DNA of 64,000 nucleotides from Rhodospirillaceae bacterium (GTDB lineage: Bacteria > Pseudomonadota > Alphaproteobacteria > Bin65). This document shows, piece by piece, positions 53,410 through 64,000 of the stretch. The stretch lies in assembly GCA_028819475.1 (NCBI GenBank), contig JAPPLJ010000016.1, forward strand, positions 35,960-99,959, given 5' to 3'. A model generated the notes under the pieces. It made no database searches. It was not told the origin of the DNA and saw only the letters and a program-made list of their open reading frames with translations. Position 1 is the first letter of the stretch, and the number at the start of each line of letters is the position of its first letter. A program made the translations under genes and the position numbers.

Positions 53410-54273
53410 ATGCCCTCGGCGGAAAATTCTCCCGGCACCGGAGCTCCGGCGGCGCCGCAGGCGACCGAGACCGTTCTCGGCGTGCAGATGCCCGCGCGCC
53501 AGCCGAAACCGCGCAACCGCGGCCTGACCATGATGATCGACTGGGGCCTGCCGCCCCTGCACCAGGCGGATGTCGTGAAGACGGCCGGCCCGTTCATCGA
53601 TATGGCGAAGATCGCCGGGAGCATCGCGGGCCTGATGGACGAAGGGATCCTGCTCGAAAAGCTGCGCCTCTACCGCGAGGCGGACATCAGCACCTCGCAG
53701 GGCGGGCTGTTCGTGGAACTGGCGGTCATGCAGGGCGGGGTGCAGGCCCTGTTCGGGAATCTGGCCCGACTCGGCTTCGACGCCGTCGAGGTTTCCGACA
53801 ATCTGCTCGACTGGAGCCTCGAAGAGAAAAGGCGGGTCATCGCCTCGGCGCGCGAGGATTTCGGCTTTCGCGTTCTCGGCGAGGTCGGCAAGAAGGAAGG
53901 GACGCTCACCGACAGCGAGGTCCTGGCCGATCTCGACGCCTGTTTCGAGGCCGGCGCCGCGCTGGTGTTCCTCGAAGCCTACGAGTTCTTTTCCGGCGAG
54001 CGCATCCGGGCAGACCTGATCCAGTCGATCGCCCGGCGGTTCGGCCTCGAAAGGGTCATTTTCGAGCTGCCGGTCGTCATCCTTCCGGGCGTCAGCCGGG
54101 AGTACAAGCACAGGGTGACCGCGTGGCTGGTCGGGGAGCTCGGGACGGAGGTCAATCTCGCCAATCTCGAATGGGACGAAATCTGGATCGCCGAAATGAC
54201 GCGCCGCGGCGCCGGCGGCGACACCTCCCATCCCGGCGGCGCTTACCGCCTGACCGATCCCGGCGAGTCGTGA
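53410..54273 (+). CDS. Phosphosulfolactate synthase (ComA)-family protein
   Basis: 287 residues. The barrel shows GLTMMIDWGLPP, ADVVKTAGPFIDMAKI, AVEVSDNLLDWSLEEKR and FEAGAALVFLEAYEFF, the layout of ComA. Archaeal ComA adds sulfite to PEP to make phosphosulfolactate for coenzyme M. Proteobacteria lacking coenzyme M keep this family for an unknown step, perhaps sulfolactate formation. No comB/comC-like genes are nearby. Confidence 0.8.
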   Translation: MPSAENSPGTGAPAAPQATETVLGVQMPARQPKPRNRGLTMMIDWGLPPLHQADVVKTAGPFIDMAKIAGSIAGLMDEGILLEKLRLYREADISTSQGGLFVELAVMQGGVQALFGNLARLGFDAVEVSDNLLDWSLEEKRRVIASAREDFGFRVLGEVGKKEGTLTDSEVLADLDACFEAGAALVFLEAYEFFSGERIRADLIQSIARRFGLERVIFELPVVILPGVSREYKHRVTAWLVGELGTEVNLANLEWDEIWIAEMTRRGAGGDTSHPGGAYRLTDPGES

Positions 54274-54316
54274 CCGCAGGGATCGAACCCGTCCTCCGGT
54301 GCCGGGCGGCGGCGTC

Positions 54317-55314
54317 TCAGGCCGCGCTTCTCGCTCCCGCTTCAGACCTGAGCAGGGCCAGCGCCGCCTCGTCGTAGCGCCGGGTCCGGCTGCAGAACTG
54401 GCAGGAGACGGTTACGGCGCCGTCGACAATCATCGAGTCCAGGTCGTCAGCGTCCAGCATGCGCAACGCATTCTCCGCCCGGTCGTCGGAGCAGCGGCAG
54501 CGGTCGCGCAACGGCTGCGGCCCGAAGACCCGGATGCCGTCTTCGTGGAACAGGCGGAACAGGAGGTTCGCCGGAGCGACGTCGGGGGCCAGCGCCTCGT
54601 CGTTGCGGACGGTGCCGAGCAGGATGGCGATGCGCCGCCAGTCGTCATCCCGCCGTTCCTCGTCCGCGTGGCCGCTGTCGTCCGCTTTCGGTTCCCTGCC
54701 GAAGCCGCCGGTCAGCGGCACGCGCTGGATCATCAGGGCGGAGGCCTGCCAGCCGGCGCCGCCGGGGCGGCCGACGCCGAGGCGCAGCAGGGTCTCGATC
54801 TGCTCGGACTGCCGGAAATAATGCTGGGCGCACTCGGTCAGCGTCGCCCCCGCCAGGTCCACGATGCCCTGATAGCGCTCCATGTCCGGGCCCTGGTCGA
54901 CCGTGAAGGCGAGGTGGCCGGCGCCCAGGATTCGCGGCACCGGGCCGTCGGGCGCGGCCGGTCCCAGCGCGGCGTAGGCGGCGGCGTCGACCTCGGCGTA
55001 ACCGCGCAGGTCGCCGTCCGAGGTGACGTCGCACACCATCATGCCGACCGGCCCGTCGCCCTTGGCCTGCAGGGTGAAGACGCCGTCGTATTTCAGCGTG
55101 CCGGCCAGCACGGCGGCAAGCGCGAGCGCCTCGCCCAGCAGGTCGGCGACCGGCGGCGGATAATCGTGGCGCGACAGGATCGCATCGATCGCGGGGCCGA
55201 GCCGGACCGCCCGGCCGCGCAGGTTGGCGCGCTCCAGCCGGAAGGGAATCAGGATATCGGTCTGCGGCCCACCCTGCAGCTCCCGGCCGGCGGACCGGGC
55301 CGAGCCGCCCTCCG

Positions 55315-55318
<4 letters not shown>
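54317..55318 (-). CDS. hslO: Redox-regulated chaperone Hsp33
   Basis: 333 residues. The zinc centre cysteines are present as RCRC and SCQFC, near the C-terminus, which open under oxidative stress to release chaperone activity. The N-terminal start ([11 protein letters not shown]) and [22 protein letters not shown] are typical. ATG 55318 overlaps the argF stop (ATGA). Confidence 0.92.
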
Positions 55319-56305
<987 letters not shown>

Positions 56306-56316
<11 letters not shown>

Positions 56317-57502
56317 CCCGCTCTTCGGCCATCAGTTCTTCCGCCGCGGCGCGCAGCAGGGCGACGGCCTCGTCGATCTCCTCGCGTCCGATGATCAGCG
56401 GCGGCGCCATGCGCACGACATTCTCGCCCGCCGCGACCGTGAGCAGGCCGCGCTCGCGGACGAAATCCACCACCTGGCGGGTTTCCAGATTGTCGGCCAG
56501 CTTCAGGCCCGCCATCAGCCCGCGGCCCCGCGCCTCGACGTAGACCTCGGGATAATCGGCGACCAGCGCCCGCAGTTCGGCGTGCAGCGCCTCGCCCTGG
56601 ACGCGGACATTTTCGAGGAAGCCGGGCGCGGTGAGCACGTCCCAGACCGCGTTGGCCACCGCCATGGCGAGCGGGTTGCCGCCATAGGTCGAGCCGTGGG
56701 TGCCGGCCGTCATGCCCTTAGCCGCCTCTTCCGTCGCCAGGCAGGCGCCGACCGGGAAGCCGCCGCCCATGCCCTTGGCGGTCGCCATGATGTCCGGTGT
56801 CATATCCGACCATTCGTGGGCGAAGAGCCTGCCGGTCCGGCCGTTGCCGCACTGGACCTCGTCGAGCATGACCAGGAGGCCGAACTCGTCGGCGGTCTCG
56901 CGGACAGCCTCGAGGAAGCCGTCCGGCGCCGGGCGGTAGCCGCCCTCGCCCTGGATCGGCTCGAACAGGATACCGCCGGTCTCGTCGTCGATGGCGTCGC
57001 GCAGCTCGTTCATGTTGCCGAAGGCGACGTGCCGGAAGCCCTGGACCGCCGGGCCGAACCCGTCGATATGGCTTTCCTGGCCGCCGGCGAAGATGGTCGC
57101 CAGCGTCCGGCCGTGGAACGCGCCCCTCATGCAGACGATCCCGGTCCTGTGCGGGTTGCCGCTCGCATGATGGTATTTGCGGATCATCTTGATGCCGAGC
57201 TCGACGGCCTCCGAGCCCGAATTGCCGAAGAAGACGGTGTCGGCGAAGGTGTCGCGCACGAACTTCTCGCCCATCTCCTGCTGGCCCGGGATGGTGAAGA
57301 TGTTCGAGCAGTGCCAGAACTTCCGCCCCTGCTCGATGAGCGCCTCGACCAATGCCGGATGGCTGTGGCCCAGGCAGGTCACGGCGATGCCGCTGGCGAA
57401 GTCCAGGAATCGTCGGCCGTCGGTGCTGTAAAGGTAGGGGCCTTCACCGCGCTCGAAAGCGATATCCGTCCGCCGGTAGGTCGGCATGAGGGCCGGGATC
57501 AC
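56306..57502 (-). CDS. argD: Acetylornithine aminotransferase
   Basis: 398 residues. Class III PLP enzyme with [36 protein letters not shown] and the lysine in [18 protein letters not shown] 57502 was chosen because AGGAG lies eight bases upstream; a frame from 57580 adds 26 unsupported residues. First gene of argD-argF-hslO. Confidence 0.93.
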
Positions 57503-57890
57503 GATCCTGTCTCCTTCTCGGTTGGGCCGGCATCCGGTGTCTGCCGGGCGCCGGGCGGGCAAAGCCTGCCGCAAAAGCAAACGACGACGCCTCTCCCGTT
57601 CCGGAAAAACGCCGTCCGCTCATCCTGGCAGGCGATTCAACGCCGCGGGATATAAGGCGAGGCGCGAAAAAAGGCGAGTCGGCGCGATGGCGCGGCAGCA
57701 GGCGGGGCAATTTGGATTTCCAGCCCGCAATCCATCCTCCGATGCCACCCCGGATGGAGCGGAGCGGAAATCCGGGGACCAGAGTCGCCCGGCACGGCCT
57801 TGCCCTACCGCCCTGGCCCCCGGATTAAATCCGGGGCGGCATCCTTGGTTCCGTCGGCTCCCGCGGCAAGCCCCGCCTACAAGTCCCCGG
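57503..57890. other. 388-bp gap with a repeat unit
   Basis: No gene is supported. A repeat with inverted ends fills 57741-57843. The 200 bases nearest argD would hold its promoter, but no clear boxes stand out. Confidence 0.55.
57741..57843. repeat. MITE-like repeat, copy 1
   Basis: Ends GATGCCACCCCGGAT and ATCCGGGGCGGCATC are inverted copies with one mismatch. Inside is CCAGAGTCGCCCGGCACGGC (57779-57798), which recurs exactly at 61710-61729 in a related unit. Confidence 0.65.
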
Positions 57891-59066
57891 CTACAACTCC
57901 ACCGTCAGCGGGTTGTAGTTGTAGAGCCAGTCCGAGCGTTCCCGGTCCATGTTCCGTTCGGCGAAGGCGGCGCGCAGGGCAGCCTCGCCCGGCAGGTGGA
58001 ACAGTTTCCGGTTGGCGCGGGATTCGTCGACGATGCGCCGCGCGCGCGGCTTGCGGTGGCGCTCGTACAGGGCCAGCGCATCCGCGATCGAGCCGGCCTC
58101 GGCCAGTGCCCGGGCGAGGATGGCGCCGTCTTCCACGGCGACGGCCGCGCCTTGGGCCATGTAGGGCAGCATGGGGTGGGCGGCATCGCCGAGCAGCGTG
58201 GCGCGGCCGGCGCTCCAGCGGTCGAGATGCGGGTGGACGTTGAGCGGCCAGCGGTAACAGGCGTCGCGGTCGGCGGCGTCGACGATCGTCAGGATATCCG
58301 GGTGCCAGCCCTCGAAATCGGCGCGCAATTCGGCCCAGGGCCGCTTCTGGGTCCAGGATTCCTCGATCCGTTCCTCCAGTTCGACCGCACCGACGAAGTT
58401 GAGCAGGCTGCCGCCGCGCAGGAAGTAGACCACGGCGTGCTTGTCCGGCCCGACCCAGATGGAGGACTTACCGTCCAGGAAATCCGGCGGCAGCCGTTCG
58501 ACCGGCACGGTCAGGCGCCAGGCCGAGTCGCCGGTATATTCCGGCCGGTTCGCGCCGGCGATCCGGCGGCGGACGGCGGACTTGATGCCGTCGGCCCCGA
58601 TCAGCAGGTCGCCGGAAATTTCCGCGCCGTCGGCCAGGATCATGGCAACACCGCCGGTGCGGTCCCGGAAGCCGGCGACCGTCGCGTTCAGGCGGATGCA
58701 GCCGGGCTTCAGCGCCTCGATCCGCGCGGCGAGGACGGCGTGGTAGTCGGCCCGGTGCAGCTGGAGATAGGGCGCGCCGTGGCGTTCGCGATGGGTCGCG
58801 GCGAGCGCCAGCGCCTGCAGGACCTCGCCGCTGTCGAACAGGCGGAACTCCGTGACCGGCGGCAGGAAGGCCATGTCCTCCAGCGCGTCGAGGACGCCGA
58901 GATGGCGCATGACATGGGTCGCGTTGGCGCTCTGCTGGATGCCGGCGCCGATCTCGCCCAGTGCCGGGGCCTGTTCGTAGATCTCCACGTCGTGCCCGGC
59001 GAGCAGCAGGCAGCCGGCCGCCGCCAGCCCGCCGATCCCGGCCCCCGCGATCAGGATCCTGGCCAC
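57891..59066 (-). CDS. FAD-dependent aromatic monooxygenase (salicylate hydroxylase-like)
   Basis: 391 residues. The dinucleotide-binding GAGIGGLAAAG, the DG motif in LLIGADGIKSAVRRR, and GDAAHPMLPYMAQGAAVAVED place it in the group A flavoprotein hydroxylases. Such enzymes hydroxylate aromatic acids with NAD(P)H and oxygen. The C-terminal motif YNYNPLTVEL resembles salicylate 1-hydroxylase and hydroxynicotinate monooxygenase. No ring-cleavage genes are beside it, so substrate is open. Confidence 0.85.
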   Translation of the reverse strand: MARILIAGAGIGGLAAAGCLLLAGHDVEIYEQAPALGEIGAGIQQSANATHVMRHLGVLDALEDMAFLPPVTEFRLFDSGEVLQALALAATHRERHGAPYLQLHRADYHAVLAARIEALKPGCIRLNATVAGFRDRTGGVAMILADGAEISGDLLIGADGIKSAVRRRIAGANRPEYTGDSAWRLTVPVERLPPDFLDGKSSIWVGPDKHAVVYFLRGGSLLNFVGAVELEERIEESWTQKRPWAELRADFEGWHPDILTIVDAADRDACYRWPLNVHPHLDRWSAGRATLLGDAAHPMLPYMAQGAAVAVEDGAILARALAEAGSIADALALYERHRKPRARRIVDESRANRKLFHLPGEAALRAAFAERNMDRERSDWLYNYNPLTVEL

Positions 59067-59302
59067 GTCGCCGCGCCTCCCGAATCAGCCTCGATGTCCG
59101 CCCGCCCGACGCTCAGTAGGCCCTTGGCCGCTGACGGGCAAGGCCAGGCAAGGTAACACGCCGCATCGCCCGGTCGCGGTTATCGTTTGCCGGCCGGCCT
59201 CTTGTATCGGATGATCCGCCGCAGCCGGCGTGGCGCACCTGCGGGCCCCCGGCCTGCGCCGTCCGGCGCCCCTGCCGATGCCGATCCGGATTCTCCCGCC
59301 GT

Positions 59303-60190
59303 ATGACTGCCGCCCCACGCCTTGCGCCGATCTTTCGGGTCGCCCTCTGGATGGTCGGCACCTTCACCTCGCTGCTCTCGATGGCGGTGGCGGGGCGGGA
59401 GCTCGCCGCGGAGATCACGATCTTCCAACTGCTGTTCTGGCGCGGCGTCGTCGGGCTGGCCGTCATCATGCTGCTGTTTCAGGTCACCGGCGGCTGGCGG
59501 CATCTGCGCACGCAGAAATTTGCCACCCACGGCGCGCGGAGCGTCGTGCATCTCGGCGCGCAATACGCCTGGTTCTACGCCATTGCCTTTATCCCGCTCG
59601 CCGAGGTGTTCGCGCTGGAATTCACGACGCCGATCTGGACCCTGATCCTGGCCGCGCTGATCCTGGGCGAGAGGATCACGGTCGTGCGCGTGGCGGCGGT
59701 CATCCTCGGCTTCGCCGGGGTGCTGATCATCCTGCGGCCCGGCATCTCGCCGGTCGGCCTGCCGCAGATCGCGGCCCTGCTGTCGGCGCTCGGATTCGCC
59801 TTCTCGACCTACGTCATGACCCGCCGGCTGATGCGCACCGATACGCCCCTGACCATGCTGTTCTGGATGGTGGCGATCCAGACGCCGCTGGCGCTGTTCG
59901 CCGGCCTCGACGCCTGGGTCTGGCCGGCGGGCTGGAGCTGGGGCTGGATCGCGGTGGTCGGCGTCGGCAGCCTGACCGCGCATTACTGCATGGCCCGCGC
60001 CCTCAGCTTGGTCGACGCCAATGTCGTCGTGCCGATGGATTTTTTCCGGCTGCCGCTCGCCGTGCTCGTCGGCTGGCTGGCCTACGCGGAGATCATCGAC
60101 ATCTGGGTCGCGCTCGGCGCGGTCGTCATCTTCGCCGGCAACTATCTCAACGTCCGGGCCGAGACCCGGAAGACCCGGCAGGCTCAATAG
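59303..60190 (+). CDS. DMT-family transporter (two EamA domains)
   Basis: 295 residues with ten hydrophobic segments in two repeats. The repeat ends ALEFTTPIWTLILAALILGERI and VVPMDFFRLPLAVLVGWLAYAE are the typical EamA motifs. Probably exports a metabolite; substrate unknown. The 3' end overlaps the acyl-CoA dehydrogenase gene by seven bases, convergent. Confidence 0.87.
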   Translation: MTAAPRLAPIFRVALWMVGTFTSLLSMAVAGRELAAEITIFQLLFWRGVVGLAVIMLLFQVTGGWRHLRTQKFATHGARSVVHLGAQYAWFYAIAFIPLAEVFALEFTTPIWTLILAALILGERITVVRVAAVILGFAGVLIILRPGISPVGLPQIAALLSALGFAFSTYVMTRRLMRTDTPLTMLFWMVAIQTPLALFAGLDAWVWPAGWSWGWIAVVGVGSLTAHYCMARALSLVDANVVVPMDFFRLPLAVLVGWLAYAEIIDIWVALGAVVIFAGNYLNVRAETRKTRQAQ

Positions 60191-61362
60191 CTCTTCGGCA
60201 GGCCGAGCGCCTTTTCGGCGATGTGGCTGAGGATCAGCTCGCGCGAGACCGGCGCGATCCGGCAGATCATGACTTCGCGCAGCAGCCGCTCGACATGGAA
60301 TTCCTTGGCGTAGCCCATGCCGCCATGGGCCAGCACGGCGCGCTCGCAGGCCCGGAAGCCGGCCTCGGCGCCGAGATATTTCGCGGCGTTGCACTGCGGG
60401 CCGCAGGGCTTGCCGGCGTCGTACATCCGGGCGGCATGGAGCACGGTGAGCCAGGCCGCCTCCAGTTCCGCCCAGCTTTCGGCGAGCGGGTGCTGGACCG
60501 CCTGATTCTGCCCGATCGGCCGGCCGAACACGATGCGCTCCCTGGCATAGCCCGCGGCGCGGCGCAGCGCCTGTTGGCCGATGCCGATCGCCTCGGCAGC
60601 GACCAGGCAGCGCTCGGGGTTGAGGCCGTGGAGCAGGCATTCGAAGCCCTGGCCCTCTGCCCCGATCCGGTCCTCGGCCGGCACCTTGAGCCCCTCGATG
60701 AACAGCATGTTCGAATCGACCGCCTTGCGGCCCATCTTGTCGATCTCCCGCACCTCGATCCGCTCGCGGTCCAGCTCGGTGAAGAACAGCGTCAGCCCGT
60801 CGGTCGGCCGCTTGCAGTCCTCGCGCGGCGTCGTGCGGGTGAGCAGCAGGATGCGGTCGGCAACCTGGGCGGTCGACGTCCAGATCTTCTCGCCGGAGAT
60901 CGCGTAGCCGGCGTTGCTCTGCGGCCCGGTCCGCACCGCGCGGGTCCGGATGTTGGTCGTGTCCAGCCCGGCGTTCGGCTCGGTAACGGCGAAGCAGGCC
61001 CGGGTCCGGCCGGCGATCAGGTCGGGCAGCCAGCGCTGCTTCTGTTCCCCGGTGCCGAACACGACGATCGGGTGCGGCCCGAAAATGTTCATGTGGATCG
61101 ACGAGCAGGCCGCCATCGCGCCCGCCGACTGCGCGACCCTGCGCATCATGACCGCCGCTTCCGCAATGCCGAGCGCCGCCCCGCCCTGGGCCTCGGGCAT
61201 CGCGATGCCGAGCCAGCCGCCTTCGGCCATCGCGGCGTGGAACTCGAACGGGAAGCCGCCGTCGCGGTCGCGCTCGAGCCAGAAAGCGTCGTCGAACCGG
61301 TCGCAGATCGCGCCGACCGCGTCCTCGATCCGCTGCTGGTCCTCGGTCAGGGAATGGTCCAT
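60184..61362 (-). CDS. Acyl-CoA dehydrogenase-family flavoprotein
   Basis: 392 residues. The FAD-binding middle domain shows CFAVTEPNAGLDT and YAISGEKIWTSTA; the C-terminal helices contain VFGRPIGQNQAVQHPLAES and ALAHGGMGYAKEFHVERL. It oxidises an acyl-CoA at the alpha-beta bond with electron-transfer flavoprotein. The chain length cannot be told. It stands alone. Confidence 0.9.
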   Translation of the reverse strand: MDHSLTEDQQRIEDAVGAICDRFDDAFWLERDRDGGFPFEFHAAMAEGGWLGIAMPEAQGGAALGIAEAAVMMRRVAQSAGAMAACSSIHMNIFGPHPIVVFGTGEQKQRWLPDLIAGRTRACFAVTEPNAGLDTTNIRTRAVRTGPQSNAGYAISGEKIWTSTAQVADRILLLTRTTPREDCKRPTDGLTLFFTELDRERIEVREIDKMGRKAVDSNMLFIEGLKVPAEDRIGAEGQGFECLLHGLNPERCLVAAEAIGIGQQALRRAAGYARERIVFGRPIGQNQAVQHPLAESWAELEAAWLTVLHAARMYDAGKPCGPQCNAAKYLGAEAGFRACERAVLAHGGMGYAKEFHVERLLREVMICRIAPVSRELILSHIAEKALGLPKSY

Positions 61363-61428
61363 GGCGCGGCGAGCCTAGGGAAATCCGCCGCCGTTTCCAA
61401 GCAGCCGATGGCGCGCCCCGCGGCGGAT

Positions 61429-61462
61429 GTCAGGAAATGTCATGAGATGTCATGATTCGTCA
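61429..61462. repeat. TGTCATG block, copy 1
   Basis: GTCAGGAAATGTCATG, an extra AGATGTCATG, then ATTCGTCA. The related copies are at 61638-61666 and 61813-61841. Confidence 0.75.
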
Positions 61463-61488
61463 CGGTGCCTCCCTTTTGAAATTTTCCC

Positions 61489-61610
61489 GTCATATCGACC
61501 GGAGCGGCCTTCACGGCCGCGGAGCGGAGATATCTTTCCGGCGCAGAGCAAGGGGTCCGAAGCGCCGTGCGGAGAGATTTCTCCGCTCGCTGCGCTTCGG
61601 TCGAAATGAC
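61489..61610. repeat. MITE-like repeat with imperfect 18-bp inverted ends
   Basis: GTCATATCGACCGGAGCG on the left is inverted on the right as CGCTTCGGTCGAAATGAC with two differences. 122 bp, no coding content. It lies between TGTCATG blocks 1 and 2. Confidence 0.65.
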
Positions 61611-61637
61611 GCTCGGGGTCGGGCGACGGCGGCGAGT

Positions 61638-61666
61638 GTCATGAAATGTCATGATTCGTCATGATC
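61638..61666. repeat. TGTCATG block, copy 2
   Basis: GTCATGAAATGTCATGATTC and the following GTCATGATC. Shares the AAATGTCATG core with copies 1 and 3. Confidence 0.75.
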
Positions 61667-61683
61667 CTGCATCTCCAATCTCC

Positions 61684-61785
61684 TTGCCGCCCCGGCCTTG
61701 AGCCGGGGCCCAGAGTCGCCCGGCACGGCATTTGCCTGTGACTCCTGGTCCCCGGATCGTCGCTGCGCTCCGTCCGGGGTGGCAC
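61684..61785. repeat. MITE-like repeat, copy 2 (related to 57741-57843)
   Basis: Contains the same CCAGAGTCGCCCGGCACGGC (61710-61729) and similar GCCGCCCCGG / CCGGGGTGGC ends. Lies between TGTCATG blocks 2 and 3. Confidence 0.6.
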
Positions 61786-61812
61786 GGGGGAGTCGCGGTG
61801 AGTCCGGGATGC

Positions 61813-61841
61813 GTCAGGAAATGTCATGTTTCGTCATGATC
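61813..61841. repeat. TGTCATG block, copy 3
   Basis: GTCAGGAAATGTCATGTTTC then GTCATGATC; the first part equals copy 1 and the last part equals copy 2. Confidence 0.75.
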
Positions 61842-61968
61842 GGGCTTCCGCCGGGCGGGAAGAGTACCGGTCCGGGCGGCCGGCATTATGTTCATTTAAT
61901 GTTCTTTTCCACCGGGACAAGATCCGGCCATGCTGCACCGTTTCCCGATCCGGGCTGCCGTAGGTATT

Positions 61969-61996
61969 GTAGGGGAGGTTTGAAACCCTCCCCTAC
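61969..61996. repeat. Palindrome, second copy of the unit after ilvD
   Basis: GTAGGGGAGGTTTGAAACCC then TCCCCTAC; the same as 28277-28305 with one G missing from the left arm. Confidence 0.7.
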
Positions 61997-62095
61997 GGTC
62001 GCCACCGCACGCCTGTCTCCGCTGTTTCCAGATCCCCCGTCCGGCGCTACGGTCGCGCGCCTCCCGCCGTTTCCCGGCCGCAGCCCCAAAGCGCA

Positions 62096-63932
<1,837 letters not shown>

Positions 63933-63946
<14 letters not shown>

Positions 63947-64000
63947 ACGGGAAGTAGCGGGCGTTGATCCGCTCGTAGGTGCCGTTCGCGAGGATGGCCT
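63933..64000 (-). CDS. C-terminal end of a probable ABC solute-binding protein (partial)
   Basis: Reading leftward, the frame open at the window end reads AILANGTYERINARYFPFSIH and stops at TAG (63933-63935). This ending resembles the C-terminus of polar amino-acid ABC binding proteins (SBP family 3), where ANGTYxKINxKYF is typical. Only 21 codons are seen, so the call is tentative. Confidence 0.5.

Larger units (their letters stand above)
61363..62095. other. 733-bp repeat-rich gap before recQ
   Basis: No gene is supported. It holds three copies of a short TGTCATG block, two different MITE-like units between them, and a palindrome shared with 28277-28305. Open frames here begin and end in the repeats and have no protein-like content. 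Confidence 0.65.

Noticed and set aside
61440..61827. Two minus-strand frames that both begin MTF and end TNHDIS
   Set aside because: The shared ends come from the TGTCATG repeat blocks; the middles are unrelated repeat units.

Overview
The window is high-GC DNA, and its gene set and order point to an alphaproteobacterium. The strongest marker is the run argS, SPOR-domain protein, nagZ, M50 protease, scpA, scpB, then tatA-tatB-tatC, serS, surE, pcm, with erpA and xthA divergent from dgt. This is a conserved alphaproteobacterial core block; Rhodospirillales or a relative is likely, but I cannot fix the genus. Most genes are tightly packed with ATGA/GTGA/TTGA stop-start overlaps. Small MITE-like and palindromic repeats occupy several gaps.

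Layout. 1-7245: a citryl-CoA lyase-like gene, a phenylacetate-CoA-ligase-like gene and an alpha/beta hydrolase, interrupted by a complete IS1595-family transposon (2013-6272). The transposon has 25-bp perfect inverted ends and an 8-bp target duplication (AATACAAA). Besides its transposase it carries a one-direction gene train: two small paralogous proteins, a 24-codon remnant, a DNA methyltransferase, an XcyI-like restriction endonuclease and a 59-aa protein. It is a restriction-modification system packaged inside a simple transposon. 7460-11451: glycerate kinase, pyruvate kinase and a MetE-like methyltransferase on the minus strand. 11738-14451: class III aminotransferase, PqiA-like membrane protein and two small membrane proteins.

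14641-21050 is a five-gene minus-strand operon. It begins with an unusual fusion of an SO_0444/ArsP-like metal permease (His-rich loop, CSC motif) to an HflK-type SPFH domain. It continues with HflC-like and HflK-like SPFH proteins, a periplasmic type-1 solute-binding protein and a membrane protein. Divergent from it are a ZnuA-like zinc-binding protein and a Na/Pi-cotransporter-family protein. Both sides carry AT-rich dyads that resemble Zur sites, so I infer a zinc- or metal-linked membrane system. 24330-25415 is a Fic protein behind a striking cluster of TGTCGATATA-type palindromes.

25688-31718: tRNA-Thr, nucleoside deoxyribosyltransferase-like protein, ilvD, MFS exporter, thioesterase, EthD protein, xthA and erpA. 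31883-46743 is the core block, with an iron-type ABC transporter (permease and ATPase, no binding protein) behind a Fur-like palindrome lodged between scpB and tatA. 46740-54273: a DUF815-type ATPase, yajC-secD without secF beside it, folE, trkH, an argE-like deacetylase and a ComA-like protein. 54317-57502: argD-argF-hslO. 57891-62095: FAD monooxygenase, DMT exporter, acyl-CoA dehydrogenase and a 733-bp repeat-rich gap. 62096-64000: recQ and the 3' end of a probable solute-binding protein.

Starts were chosen from ribosome-binding sites, overlaps and family N-termini, since high GC makes long false open frames common. All family names are by recognition; no searches were run.
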